In this document: in pieces, positions 1-11,812 of the stretch | Layout: each line of letters starts with the position of its first letter | Position numbering within the stretch: position 1 is the first letter of the stretch | Assembly: GCA_032622095.1 (NCBI GenBank) | Contig: CP136066.1 | Location: 208,137,655 to 208,201,654, forward strand | Direction of reading: 5' to 3' | Length of the DNA: 64,000 nt | From: Siphonodentalium dalli | Taxonomy: Eukaryota; Mollusca; Scaphopoda; Gadilida; Siphonodentaliidae | Notes under the pieces: generated by a model | What the model was told of the DNA's origin: nothing | Seen by the model: the letters and a program-made list of their open reading frames with translations, nothing else | Database searches by the model: none | Program-made: the position numbers and the translations under genes

Positions 1-351
1 CCCCACTATTAAATTGTTGTCAAATCAAACTAAGAGAACAATTTCAACATGTTGTTGGTGTTAAATTTCAACCAATCTATTGTAAGATAAGAAATTTGTA
101 ACTGTTGAACATTTTGACCAAAGTTGGGGATAGACACCAATTAAGCACCCTCCCCAAGTCCCCCCCCCCCCCCCCACCACCCCAATTACGTCATAACCTA
201 TCAATGATTCAGTTGAACATGATTTCATAAAATATATTCATGTCTGGGCGACAAACATGTGTAAATGTCCCCAGGCAGACTTCATGGGAGGAAATATGAT
301 GACGCTGGCATTGAAATATTGTCATACCTGGATCGTTCAATAATGTCCAGA
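1..351. other. Intergenic, no gene seen
   Basis: No coding or RNA gene is visible. The only notable feature is a C-rich run at about 160-175. The AT-rich sequence ends at the first base of the TIR element that follows. Confidence 0.6.
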
Positions 352-2410
352 TTAAAGCCGGGCGCACACGTCGGAACATTGTTGTACAACATTATTGTAT
401 GGGTCATACAACATTGTTGTAAGCGTCCGCACACGCTACAACAAAATGACACAACAAATGTTATACAACAATGTTGTGACTAGCCGCACACGGCGAATAT
501 TTGTTGTACAACAAGTCACGTGATAAAACGTTATCAAGTCACGTGTTGGCTGCATACTAATTTCAGCTCTGGGTTTTTCCCCCCAGGTTGATAGATGCGG
601 AAAGCATGCACCAGGCTCGATTTTGCCACGAATCTCTTCCCTGTGCCTGGCTAACGCACGTTATATATATACACTGAACGGATTTGGACAAATTTAGTAC
701 TTTTTCATAGAATAGGTTATATGGAGTTATCATTATTAAACCTCCAGGCCATATATAATTTGGTTATTTTGTACCTCTTGTGTTATTGGGGAGGGGATAT
801 CAGGAGTTATTATTAGACCTCCTTTATTAAGCTATATGGAGTGGTGGGTGAGGGCATAATATACACCAAACATGGACCTTGTTTTTTGTTTAATTTGGAC
901 AGAGTTACTCTTACAAGTGTTTATAAATAAATCTCATGTCCTTTCATTATTAAAGGGAATTTTGGAAGGAGCGTGTAAGTCATGGACCTTGATTTCGAAC
1001 CTTTGTTCATATTAACTTTTTTTTTAAATCGGCGCAGGCTTTGACCAATGATACATGACTGAGCGTAACATGTTATTAGGTTCAAAATATGATGTAATTG
1101 TATTTACCAGCTGCACGAATGAGCGATAGCCAACTTCTGTGTTGAATATATTGTTATTTTCACTTCTATGTCTTGGTGAATTAACTTCCTATCCAAGGGA
1201 ATGACACACCCACATCTTGAAAATTGTACAGGTCTGGGTGAATCAACAATAAGCGGGATCACTGAGTTGTGGCGATATTGGATTCATCCAGCTCTGACCC
1301 ATGGTTTCAGAGATTCATCCAACTCCGGTTGTGTGGCTCTATAGGGCTCAGGTCAACGTTCTCGAACAGCATTTCCATATGTGGAAGTCATGAATAATTC
1401 ATGACTTCCACACAGAGAATACCACTACAGAACCCCCGACCCATAGTTCCAAAACCATGGAACCGGGCATGGTAGGTCCAATATGGACATGACTAGCATG
1501 AGCCAGAGACAGCCAGATAGGGCATATTGATCGACAATAGCCGATCGGGAAATAATCGACTGATTGATTTTCCACAGCCATAACGGTTGCATAACAAATG
1601 TTTCGCTCTCTAAAATATTTGTTAATGTTATTTGAACTTATTTCTCAATTGGTATAATTTAACTATAAATTTTCACGGTAAACATCCATCAATTCTACGT
1701 GTAAATAGGAACCGGCAAATAATTTATAGTCAAGTTTGGCTATTATTATAGATAAATCGGTGCCGGTGGTTCAAATTCAATCAATTTAAATTTTCAGACC
1801 TGTACAAGCTGCATACAGTGTAGTTTGTACAAATTACTATTGGCAAGACATGGGAAGTGTAAAACCATTGGATAGAAAATGTATTCACCAAGACCTATAT
1901 TATGCAGTAGTCAGTGCAGTAGACCCTACTGGAGAACTGAACTGAAGTCTGGACCTGTGAGTGTGAACACAGAACAGGAGAATCATTCTCACTCTCAGAA
2001 ATGACAGAATTCCATGTGCTGGTGAATAAAATCAAATCACATTTCGAACCCAGGAACCACTCCGCTCGGTCAAACTATATCGTTTCTCAATGTCTGCGCC
2101 TATTTTGTATGAAAGCATGCTTCAGTTTTCAATGTTAGTTCAAAATATCGACTGTAATAAATTTCGAGGTGGGAGCCGCCATGTTTCTCTTCACCTTGAG
2201 ATTTTACGCTGTACGTCATAGACTAAAAATAGAACGCTGTCCATCCATTGGCTACAACAAGCAACAAAATCAAAATAATTTGATCTCTCACAACATTGTT
2301 GCACAACAAATATCTGTTGCGTACAACAAAAAACAGACCACCGCACACCTACAACAATGTTGTACAACATTGTTGTACAACATTGTTGCGACGTGTGCCG
2401 TTGGCTTTAG
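352..2410. mobile_element. Non-autonomous DNA transposon with terminal inverted repeats (about 2.06 kb)
   Basis: The left tip after TTAA (352-355) reads AAAGCCGGGCGCACACGTCG. The right tip, read on the minus strand from 2406, is AAAGCCAACGGCACACGTCG, so 16 of 20 bases match. Both ends continue into subterminal blocks rich in the short palindrome TTGTTGTACAACAA and its variants (about 380-510 and 2285-2392). The outer flanks are TTAA on the left and TTAG (2407-2410) on the right, which suggests a TTAR-type target duplication. The interior has no long reading frame and no transposase motif, so it would depend on another element. A small perfect hairpin lies inside at 1380-1412. The family is not recognised; the TTAA-like flanks point to piggyBac-type insertion, but this is inference. 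Confidence 0.55.
1380..1412. repeat. Perfect small hairpin
   Basis: The arm TGTGGAAGTCATGAAT is followed at once by its reverse complement, with a 16-bp stem and almost no loop. It lies inside the 352-2410 element. The exactness suggests recent origin or selection; nothing shows a function. Confidence 0.7.
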
Positions 2411-3576
2411 TAAATGAATATAACATCTCATATTCTCCTGAGAGTAGATTTATGTTACCATTGGTCATTTATGTAGGCGGGCATGATTATGATACTATAC
2501 TCACCGGGACTTTAAATATTTTATTAATGTCACTTAATCTCCCGTATTCAGCTGCCGTATTAGGTATTTATTATTAGTTATTAGTTATTTCTTAATATAT
2601 CTGTTCTATTATGCAAATTACATAAGCTACAGTCATTATTTGATTTAAAATGTCAGATACACAAGACGATTTTCGGACCAAAGTGCAGAAATTGTTCGAA
2701 TAAATATTATGTACAGAACCGTCACAGCCATGATTGGTTTGAAATAGAACCGTAACACGCACCCGTGTTGATTACGAGGCCACAGCTCCCAATTATCAAC
2801 CCCTATCGGGATACTTTCTCAGCTATTTTACAGAAGAATAACACGAGTATACTTTATAGTCAGTGTTAGTCTTCAGAATGCGTTTCATATTTTATACGCC
2901 ACGAAAAACAAAGAAATTGCGTCCACGTGGCTTGATTTTCAGTGATAACATGTTGATATTTACGCGTTAACTCGCTAATACCGAGTTAATTGTGGTCTAG
3001 AGTTCAGGTTTCGATAACACGGCACTTCTGCAGCCTCTGTTCATTCAGGAAAGTATAATATATTCAAGATATCTATAATTATACGTGATTTTGTCACAAA
3101 AATGATTATTTTCAATCATCAGGAACCGTAACAAATCAGGCAAGAACCATCACAATACCGGCGATAGAACGACTTCCGATGTAACAGTTCCTACACAGTG
3201 AATCAAATAAGGGTAGTTTTTCTTAACAGCATCAATTTGCCCTGCCATAATCATAGGAGTTCAGCAAATGAGCAGGACCACTTATGAACTACACTTGCGA
3301 TAACCCCGACCACATATTATCGGCACGCACTGTGACGTAAGAGCTTAGCGCAATGATGTCGATTTCAATGCCGGAACTTTATTATTATTACATTAATTAT
3401 AATATAATTATGATATTCGATTTATGTTGGTTTATTTAATATTGACAGCAGGGTTGGAACCCGCGCCAACCTCGTCTAGCCTAGACTTCGAGTATCTTAT
3501 CCATGCACATGATGCACGACCTTTTAATCTGCCAGAATCTTAAAGATGCATTATTCGAATTAACGCTCCTAAATTT
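2411..3576. other. Intergenic, no gene seen
   Basis: AT-rich sequence without a convincing reading frame, RNA gene or clear repeat. A short stretch at 3230-3290 resembles the 29-bp repeat units found at 22515-22745 (ATCATAGGAGTTCAGCA is similar to ATCATAGCAATTCAGCA). Confidence 0.5.
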
Positions 3577-4080
3577 CTATTTCTTTGGCTTCAGGGGTAA
3601 AAAATATTTCATTCAAGTCGAGGAACTCACCAATCGAACCTCAGAGTGATCAGATATCGATTTTTGAAGTTTTTTATTTCTCGAGTTGTGCAATTATTTG
3701 TGGCCCAGAAAAACGTCGTCAAATAGACGGTCTCGGACATAATTGCGGATGAAGATGGATAACTCTAAAATCAAGTGATAATACGGCCAAATTACGTGAT
3801 ATTCAAGTGATAATACGGCCACATTTCGTTGAACAAAATAATAACAAGTTTCTGCTCGTTTTGAAATCCAAAACCGCCGGATAGTTTTCGACATAATAAA
3901 AATGTCATATTGATTTTAGAGTTATCCATCTTCATCCGCAATTTGTCCGAGACCGTCCGTTTGAGCACGTGTTTCTGCGCCACATAGCTCGAGAAATAAC
4001 ACACTTCAAAAATCACTCTGAGTTTTGATGGGTGGGTTCCTCGAATCAAATATATTTTACCCTCGAAGCCAAAGAAATAG
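3577..4080. repeat. Foldback inverted repeat with ~170-200 bp arms
   Basis: The left arm (about 3577-3775) begins CTATTTCTTTGGCTTC and ends in ATGGATAACTCTAAAATCAA. The right arm (about 3911-4080) is its diverged reverse complement and ends ...AAGCCAAAGAAATAG. The spacer is about 135 bp. A third diverged copy of the arm lies at 8265-8460. The arms share only roughly 85 percent identity by eye, so this is an old structure. Reading frames across it are not conserved between copies and are not taken as genes. Confidence 0.7.
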
Positions 4081-4525
4081 TAATTTATGAGTGTCTGATC
4101 GGATTGAGTATCTTTAACATGTGATATGATTACTAAAACGTTGCCACTTCGGCATTTATGCAAATACCTTTGACTGAAAAACTTTCATTTTTCTTAAAGT
4201 TGTGCCTCATTGCTTGAAAAGGAAAGGTTAACCCGTTCTATGCTAAATGCTCATTGACGAGTAGTTTGCTCAGGAAATGTTCATGTAATAAGTTCAACAA
4301 ACGACCATATGTGAACTTATTATCCTGAACATTTACCATCAATGAATATTAATTCTTCTGTAGATGAATTATAATTTCGTCTGACTCTCGTCTGCTCATA
4401 TATCTTTAACACCACTCCAAATTAATAATATACTATTCCAATGTATAATTTTAAAACTGAGTGGGAGAATCCATTTAGTATAGAAGGGGTTAACATGAGG
4501 CCGAGCGCGGTCAGTATATCATCTA

Positions 4526-4591
4526 AAGTTTCTGCTCGTTTTGAAATCCAAAACCGCCGGATAGTTTTCGACATAATAAAAATGTCATATT
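4526..4591 (+). repeat. 66-bp direct repeat of 3846-3911
   Basis: The block starting AAGTTTCTGCTCGTTTTGAA matches 3846-3911 base for base at an offset of 680. The upstream copy lies in the spacer of the foldback repeat. The exact match suggests recent gene conversion or local duplication. The stretch from 4592 to 5002 shows no gene. Confidence 0.8.
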
Positions 4592-5002
4592 CTGTCATGT
4601 GTTTTTTATTTATTGCGCGATGTAATTCTATAGGCATTGAATATTAAACGTTGATTGTGCACTATGTCTCACCGTTTGCAAAACCAATTTATGTTTCAAT
4701 ATTTATGACGAAGTCATCATCATTATTGTTGCCGCAAACATATTTTATGCGGATGGATCGGGGTTGACTGTGGTGCCCGCAAAACCGCAATGTAGAGTTC
4801 AGTCGCCTGATATGCTGGCCTGACCGCTGCCACCGCACACAGAGAGCGAGGAAATCACTGATTGTTTTATTTAAGACTTTTGCCAACGGTTGGTAAGAAT
4901 TCACTCTGCATTATTCTGAGAAACCGAACAATTCATATGATAATTGGCTACATCAAGCCAGAATTAATTGGAACTGACAAAACATTTTAATATGAACTGT
5001 AG

Positions 5003-5144
5003 CCCGAGCTGGACCTTCATCAGGACAGTCGAAATATTATAACTACATCTTCACAGTACAGCAATCAATTACAGGTAATTGATTGATGTACTGTGAAGAT
5101 GTAGTTCTAATATTTCGACTGTCCTGATGAAGGTCCAGCTCGGG
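5003..5144. repeat. Near-perfect 142-bp hairpin (foldback element)
   Basis: The left arm starts CCCGAGCTGGACCTTCATCA (5003) and the right arm ends with its reverse complement at 5144. The arms are about 70 bp and the centre is near 5073. Only one or two mismatches are seen (for example TATAACTAC against GTAGTTCTA). No target duplication was found. It sits just upstream of E1 copy 1. Confidence 0.85.
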
Positions 5145-5588
5145 CCGAACGCTTGACATTAAAGAGTTACAAGAAAACTAAGATGCATGCATCAGGTCGG
5201 CCGTGAACTATCTACCATAGAATTGTTGTAGCTATCGATTATACATTTTGAAACACCTGTCTGTATGTATGTATGTGTGTATGCATGAATGCATGTGTGT
5301 ATGTGTTATAGACTCTAACACTGCTCGAATTTGGTATTTAACGTGTCAACTTGACCTCGCTCATAGGCATGTTTCTGGACCTTGACCGATCCGACTAAAA
5401 ATTTGTGTGTATGACTACTTCGATCCCGGGAGCAATATGGACGGGTCCAATTTCACGTGGGACCATGTTCTCGAACGTGCTGATATAGGAATGTTTCTGG
5501 ACCAATTGAACAATAGTTTGGCCAGACGCTGTATATACTGGGTACTGACTGTCCAGATGGAGGCGATCACAAAAACATTCCTAACTAG

Positions 5589-5617
5589 CCCGAACGAAGT
5601 CGAGTACATCAGCTAGT
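5589..5617 (+). mobile_element. Helitron-like 3' terminus
   Basis: A hairpin-like segment CCCGAACGAAGTCGAG is followed by about 8 bases and then CTAG before T and an AT-rich flank. Helitron 3' ends are known to have a short hairpin upstream of CTRR and to insert next to T. The same arrangement recurs in E1 copies 2 and 3 and at 9934 and 37961. The assignment is by this layout only. Confidence 0.4.
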
Positions 5618-6088
5618 CTAATATATATTTTGGACATTTGTCTGTCTGTTTGTCTGTTAGCTATGGCCGGGAAAACTGCCTGACAGATTTGACGAAATTT
5701 GATACCTAGGGGAAATTATTTCCAGGGAGTATTTTGGACGGGTCAAATGTTGATCCCGACCTGACTTTGACATTCAAAAAGATCAATTCAAGGTCAAATC
5801 TGGTAAAACGGAAGTATTTCAACGAAATTTGATACCTACTGTTACTTTTGTCCCAGGAGTGTTTCGGGTGGGTCAAATCATGACTTTGACCTGATCTTGA
5901 CATTCAAAATTGTCAATTCAAGGTCAAATCGGGTAAAGCCGGGCGGATTTCGACGGGTACTTTTGTCGTAACTTTTGTCCGGGGAGTGTTTTGGACGGGT
6001 CAAATCGTGACCCCGACATGACCTTCACCTTTAAAATAGTCAATTCAAGGTTAAATCGCGCAATTCTCCGAAAATCAGAGGGGAACAT

Positions 6089-6117
6089 CCCGGACGAAGT
6101 CGGGTCCACCAGCTACT
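6089..6117 (+). mobile_element. Second Helitron-like 3' terminus in E1 copy 1
   Basis: CCCGGACGAAGTCGGG (6089-6104) can form a stem. It is followed by TCCACCAG and CTACT, then an AT-rich flank. The final base differs from the CTRR consensus. Between this end and the one at 5616 are repeated ~130-bp segments containing TTGACCTTGAATTGAC-like sequence in inverse orientation. Confidence 0.35.
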
Positions 6118-8264
6118 ATTATATATTTCTAGATTTAGTTACAAACTAAATACCTGTATATTGTACAAAGAAATGTTTGACAAATATATCTGTATCAATA
6201 TTAGCATGCGGGTCATTAAAATAGATACGACGAAATTTTTTTTTTATATTTCAAATGATGACAGGAATGCGGAAAGTTGAAGTACCTACGTAATACTGGC
6301 TATCCGCATGAAGAGATATACAATGTACATGTATATAAAAACCAAAATAGAAGATGACTGCTGGCGACAATGTTTTCCAAAAAAAATTCAAAGCATTCGA
6401 TAGCTCCCATCTAGTTGTCAGCCCGAAGATCAATATGGAGTTTGGTGACTATCAGATGAGGGATATGTCTGTACAGTTGCTAAACAATTCAGTCATGCAA
6501 ACAGGATCAAAGAGTAAGATACCAAATTGCTGCCTGTGGTAATGTTTTTTAACGAAATTCGGGAAAATTAGATTACTCTCACGCTGGTTATCCAGAAGAT
6601 CATTGTGGAATCTGGTGACGATCGGACAAGGGGTGTCGTCTGTAGGATCAACCAAATTATTTAGCCATAAAAATAGTAAAATTGAAGATCACCGCTGGCA
6701 GTGATGTCTTCACAAGGACAGTTTGAGAACAAAATATGGCTCACATCTAGCGGTGACCCAAAATATCCACATGAGAAAAAGTTCTCCAATAAAAGCTGGC
6801 TGCAGGGTGCGCCAATTGATTCAAATTCGAAATTTAGCAGGGTGTACTGCTTGTGGCCATGTTTTCCCCGCAAATTTGATAGACTGATTGACAAAACCAC
6901 TGAATCCGTTGAATCAATATACATGTATACATGGATTAATTTATATGCATTGTTATACACAGTACTGGTATATAAAGGTACTGAAAATAACTATATTACT
7001 AGTATACATAAAATAAACCATATATCATGGCTATGGGTTCATGGCAGCTGAGAACTTGGTGTGAATTAAAGAGTGGTGGTTTCTCAAGCATATATAACCC
7101 TCCACGTTAGAAACATGCCATTAAATGTCATAAGTATAATCTAGCTTGAGGATAGAAGTGATCCATAAAACCCCCCTTAATTCAACCAGGTCCTCGCGCG
7201 ATGTATGGTCGATCACATGATGATCTAGGGGGGATTAGAATTGTTGTATAAAAACAGCACTGCGTGTAAATATAAAATAAAATAGTGCTACATCTTATTA
7301 CAGATTATTGCCATATATAATCAGTGATTATACATACAGTCTGACAAAATGTTTTATGTTCACTTTATAAACTCCACTGAGTCATCTTTGTCATGTATTG
7401 AATTTGATATCTTTTGTTAACAGTTTATAAATTATGTATGTCTCGTGTTCGTTATTATATTATATACACTTTATAGTGTGTTTTCAGAACGAAAAAAAAA
7501 ATGAATAAAATCAACAAATTTGTAAATTTAAAAACAATTCAAACGTTGTTGTATTCCATGTCCCAGCCCGGACATATACACCAAATTTCAATAATATTCA
7601 TTGAGAAACAACGGACAAAACGCTATATAACACCCGTATACATATTTTATTCCGAGCCAGACTCATCCTCGGGTACATGTTATAGTAGGTACCGAATTGA
7701 CACACGTCGACTGGGGCGAGTTGGCCCTGGGGCGATTAGGCCGATTCCGGCACCTTCTATAATTTACAGTATGTATCCGTTTACGCGTAGTTTACTTTAG
7801 AAAGTTCCGCAATTAATACCGTAAATAGAGCGACCATATTTGACAGAGAATGCCTCTGTTATTGATTATCAAGTTGCTATACATTAAAAACGACAAATTC
7901 ACATGCTCGTTCAAGTGCAGTAGTCTATTTTCCCCATGTTAAAGGACATCCACAAATACTAAATAACGCTAACCTACTGCCGAATGTTTTACACGACAAC
8001 TGTTAACATATTTGGGCTGAATTCATCTGACGCGGTATTATTCCTCAAAATAAACAACAAAACCATCGTTACTTGGAAATGTAGTTTGGGCTAACATTTA
8101 CATAAATCCTCCACATCATTTATTCGACACACACGTCAGATGAAAAACAGACATGAAGTAACCGGCCAAATTGGCCGAAATAATGCTACAGTTTATTATA
8201 ATAACGTCCCTGATCTGGAGGACAATGGCTGCTATGAATCATTTTAATATGCATAATCCGATTA

Positions 8265-8460
8265 AGAGTTATTAGATATCGACGTTTGAAATCTATTATT
8301 TTTCACCATCGAGAATTATTAGTGGCCCAGTAAACAGTCGACGAGCCTACGGTCTCGGACCAAATTGCGGATGAAGATGGATAACTTTAAAATCAAGAGG
8401 CTTTGTGTTGATAATAAGGCCAAATTTGGTCGAACAAAATGTTGATAGATAACACGTTTC
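8265..8460 (+). repeat. Diverged copy of the 3577-4080 foldback arm
   Basis: It shares TTGCGGATGAAGATGGATAA and the flanking GGTCTCGGAC with the arms at 3577-3775 and 3911-4080. It is single and not folded back here. The region 8185-8265 holds nothing else. Confidence 0.65.
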
Positions 8461-8465
8461 GGGCA

Positions 8466-8576
8466 ATTTTATACTAGAGTTCACAGTAGTTAGTTAGTAT
8501 TAATTTTATACTAGAGTTCACAGTAGTTAGTTAGTATTAATTTTATACTAGAGTTCACAGTGGTTAGCATTATACT
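8466..8576 (+). repeat. Three tandem 37-bp units
   Basis: The unit containing TACTAGAGTTCACAGTAG repeats at 8466, 8503 and 8540. The third copy is slightly diverged. No gene is visible from here to the next array. Confidence 0.8.
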
Positions 8577-8767
8577 TTTGGGCAACTAATTGATTCTGAT
8601 AACTGGAGCGGCATTTCTAAAATGTTATTGTTGTTGTTGAAATTTGATTATATGGGGACCATCGAATCGGATTGAGTACCTTTAAATAAAAAATGTGAGA
8701 TTTAATTACGAAAATATACGTGATGGCAGCGGTCAGACGAGCGTGGCAAGGGAACTTAACTCTGCCT

Positions 8768-9352
8768 TGCAACTTGCATGGGTGGCCTCGTGGTACTTGC
8801 ATGGGTGGCCTCGTGGTACTTGCATGGGTGGCCTCGTGGTACTTGCATGGGTGGCCTCGTGGTACTTACATGGGTGGCCTCGTGGTACTTACATGGGTGG
8901 CCTCGTGGTACTTACATGGGTGGCCTCGTGGTACTTACATGTGTGGCCTCGTGGTACTTACATGGGTGGTCTCGTGGTACTTACACGGGTGGCCTCGTGG
9001 TACTTACATGGGTGGCCTCGTGGTACTTACATGGTGGCCTCGTGGTACTTACATGTGTGGCCTCGTGGTACTTACATGGGTGGCCTCGTGGTACTTACAT
9101 GGGTGGCCTCGTGGTACTTACATGGGTGGCCTCGTGGTACTTACATGGGTGGCCTCGTGGTACTTACATGGGTGGCCTCGTGGTACTTACATGGGTGGCC
9201 TCGTGGTACTTACATGGGTGGCCTCGTGGTACTTACATGGGTGGCCTCGTGGTACTTACATGGGTGGCCTCGTGGTACTCACATGGGTGGCCTCGTGGTA
9301 CTTACATGGGTGGCCTCGTGGTACTTACATGGGTGGCCTCGTGGTACTTGGC
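8768..9352 (+). repeat. 23-bp minisatellite, about 25 units
   Basis: The unit is approximately CATGGGTGGCCTCGTGGTAC plus TTA. Early units carry TTGCATGG and later ones TTACATGG; a few show 1-bp changes or a short deletion near 9033. Because 23 is not a multiple of three and the unit has no stop in any forward frame, all three plus frames stay open and each gives the same 23-residue peptide cycle. The long reading frames here (up to 244 codons) follow from that and are not called genes. Just after the array, at 9383-9405, is CTCTGATGAAGAGCGTCCAT, almost the same as the start of the 41-bp array at 10862. Confidence 0.95.
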
Positions 9353-9417
9353 AGAATGTACACCGAACTAAAAGAAGTCAAATGCCTCTGATGAAGAGCG
9401 TCCATGCTTTGGTTTCG

Positions 9418-9486
9418 GTATATAGATAATAATGTGGTATATATAGATAATAAAGTGTTATATATAGATAATAAAGTGGTATATAT
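9418..9486 (+). repeat. AT-rich tandem repeat, first part
   Basis: Units of the form TATAGATAATAAAGTGGTAT repeat here and resume at 9786-9930 and at about 10476-10562. The array is interrupted by two blocks (9487-9788 and 9934-10475) that look like later insertions. Confidence 0.75.
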
Positions 9487-9788
9487 TTCTTAGAAATGAC
9501 AAATTATGAGAAGTTCAGATTTATTATGCAGAATGAACAAATTGCAACCGTTAACGTTATATGCGACATGATCCGGTCTTTCTTCACCATTCGAGACAAT
9601 ATACATAATGTCTAATAAAAGCAAGTATACCTGAGATTTTATGACAGTAAATTCACGAGCGTATATGCATATCGTATGTGATTACTCATGTTCAATTATA
9701 TCTTATGTTGATATATGTTGTATTTATTATATGTGCAACTGCCCATTGGGTGTATTTTGCATTAAAATCTTATCTTATCTTATCTTAT
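9487..9788 (+). mobile_element. Probable truncated retroelement 3' end
   Basis: A block of unrelated sequence interrupts the AT-rich array and ends in a run of TCTTA units (about 9767-9787), after which the array resumes. Simple-repeat 3' tails such as this are typical of several non-LTR retrotransposon families and their SINEs. No coding sequence remains. Confidence 0.45.
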
Positions 9789-9930
9789 AGATACTAAAGT
9801 GGTATATATATAATAAAGTGTTATGTAGATAATAAAGTGGTATATAGATAATAAAGCGGTATATATAGATAATAAAGTGGTATATATAATAATAAAGTGG
9901 TCTGTTGATAATAAAGTGGTATATATATAT
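9786..9930 (+). repeat. AT-rich tandem repeat, second part
   Basis: Continuation of the TAGATAATAAAGTGGTATAT array after the 9487-9788 block. A third part lies at about 10476-10562. Confidence 0.7.
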
Positions 9931-9933
9931 ATA

Positions 9934-10475
9934 ACTAGAAGGTGACCCGACTTCGTCCGGGCTTTGACCTTGAATTGTCCATTTTGAAGACCAAGGTGAG
10001 GTTGGGTCACGATTTGACCCGTCCAAAACACTGCCCGGACACAAGTACCCGGCAAAAGTACCCGTCAAAATCCATCCGGTTTTACCCGATTTGACCTCGA
10101 ATTGATCATTTTGAAGGTCAAGGTCAGGTCGGGGTCACGACTCGACCCGCCAAAAACACTCAGTGGACAAAAGTAACCCCACGTATCAAATTTCGTCCAC
10201 ATCCCATCAAAATTTGCGATTTGACCTTGAATTGACCAGATTTCAAGGTCACGTTGCACGGGCAAATGAATAGGCTTATGAGACTCCCCTGTCGAAAGTA
10301 CCCACACATACCAAGTTTCATCGAAATCCCGTGATATTCGGGCGTTTGACCTTGAAATGACACGCTTTCAAGGTCACGTCGCACGGGCAAATTAATAGGT
10401 TTATGCCACTCTCCGGCCGAAGGTACCCCCACATACCAAGTTTCATCAAAATCCCGTGATATTCGGGCGTTTATA
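9934..10475 (-). mobile_element. Helitron-like end followed by ~130-bp repeats
   Basis: ACTAG at 9934 is followed by AAGGTGAC and the stem CCCGACTTCGTCCGGG (9946-9961). Read on the minus strand this is a hairpin, a short spacer and CTAG, as at Helitron 3' ends. The body consists of about four diverged units of ~130 bp, each with a TTGACCTTGAATTGA-like segment and AAGGTCACG. The AT-rich array continues on both sides, which fits insertion into it. Open frames on the minus strand follow the repeats and are not called. Confidence 0.45.
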
Positions 10476-10599
10476 TATAGTATCTCTGGTGGTATATATA
10501 GATAATAAAGTGGTATAAAGATAGTAATTTGGTATATAGATAATAAATCGGTATTTAGATAATACAGATTATGATTTTTGTACTCCCCATCAAGGTATA

Positions 10600-10780
10600 C
10601 AAAACTAATAAATGTTTTATATACCAGAAAATAATTAGATCCTATCCATGGTACGTTTTATATACTAGAAAATAATTATATCCTATCCATGGTACGTTTT
10701 ATATACTAGAAAAACGTTTTATATATCAGAAAATAATTATATCCTATCCGTGATATGTTTTATATATACCAGACAGTGAT
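10600..10780 (+). repeat. Imperfect tandem repeat
   Basis: A unit with TTTTATATACCAGAAAATAA and TCCTATCCATGG repeats three to four times, with spacings of about 41 and 61 bp. No gene is visible between this and the next array. Confidence 0.7.
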
Positions 10781-10861
10781 TAGATCGGACCTTGAGGTTC
10801 AAAAGGGGATATTTAATACCTTTTGGATTTTTGTCAGGCTAAAAAGAATTCCAAAGATCGT

Positions 10862-11812
10862 CTCTGATAAAGAGCGTCTATGCTCAGTCACCCTAAAGTG
10901 TTAGTTAATAAAGAGCGGCTATGCTCAGTCACCCTAAAGTGTTAGTTAATAAAGAGGGCTATGCTCAGTCACCCTAAAGTGTTAGTTAATAAAGAGCGTC
11001 TATGCTCAGTCACCCTAAAGTGTTAGTTAATAAAGAGCGTCTATGCTCAGTCACCTAAAGTGTTAGTTAATAAAGAGCGTCTATGCCCAGTCACCATAAA
11101 GTGTTAGTTAATAAAGAGCGTCTATGCCCAGTCACCCTAAAGTGTTAGTTAATAAAGAGCGTCTATGCTCAGTCACCCTAAAGTGTTGGTTAATAAAGAG
11201 CGTCTATGCTCGGTCACCATAAAGTGCTGGTTAATAAAGAGCGTCTATGCTCAGTCACCTAAAGTGTTAGTAAATAAAGAGCGTCTCTTCCCAGTCACCC
11301 CAAAGTGTTAGTTAATAAAGAGCGGCTATGCTCAGTCACCCTAAAGTGTTGGTTAATAAAGAGCGTCTATGCTCAGTCACCCTAAAGTGTTAGTTAATAG
11401 AGAGCGTCTATGCTCAGTCACCCCAAAGTGTTAGTTAATAAAGAGCGTCTATGCTCAGTCACCATAAAGTGCTGGTTAATAAAGAGCGGCTATGCTCAGT
11501 CACCCTAAAGTGTTAGTTAATAAAGAGCGTCTATGCTCAGTCACCCCAAAGTGTTAGTTAATAAAGAGCGTATATGCCCAGTCACCATAAAGTGTTAGTT
11601 AATAAAGAGGGCTATGCTCAGTCACCCGAAAGTGTTAGTTAATAAAGAGGGCTATGCTCAGTCACCCGAAAGTGTTAGTTAATAAAGAGCGTCTATGCTC
11701 AGTCACCATAAAGTGTTAGTTAATAAAGAGCGTCTATGTTCAGTCACCTAAAGTGTTAGTTAATAAAGAGCGTCTATGCTCAGTCACCTAAAGTGTTAGT
11801 TAATAAAGAGCT
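10862..11812 (+). repeat. 41-bp minisatellite, about 23 units
   Basis: Each unit reads roughly ATAAAGAGCGTCTATGCTCA followed by GTCACCCTAAAGTGTTAGTT and A. Variant units (AGAGGGCT, AGAGCGGC, GCCCAGTC, CACCATAAAGTGCTGG) are interspersed, and some variants are themselves repeated, so groups of units were copied together. The motif TAAAGAGCGT in every unit is also in the 27-bp array at 38345-40620 and at other sites in this window. Confidence 0.95.

Larger units (their letters stand above)
5169..8184 (+). mobile_element. E1 repeat, copy 1 (about 3.0 kb)
   Basis: First of three copies of a long interspersed unit. It starts ACAAGAAAACTAAGATGCAT and ends CGGCCAAATTGGCCGAAATA, where GGCCAAATTGGCC can form a small hairpin. 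Inside, in order, are a (TGTA)n tract (about 5263-5300), two Helitron-like 3' ends (5589-5616 and 6089-6116), two to three diverged ~175-bp units (about 6330-6900), and a conserved 3' portion with an open frame around 7501-7800. That frame is broken by small indels relative to copies 2 and 3, so I do not call it a gene. This copy lacks about 480 bp present in the other two (junction near 7350). The element type is not recognised. Confidence 0.75.

Noticed and set aside
7681-7760. tRNA-like or SINE head near GGGCGAGTTGGCCCTGGGGC
   Set aside because: No A-box/B-box pair at the right spacing and no cloverleaf could be drawn.
8695-9429. Three overlapping plus-strand frames of 197-244 codons
   Set aside because: They arise from a stop-free 23-bp tandem repeat, and all frames give the same peptide cycle. 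No start context, domain or non-repeat coding part.
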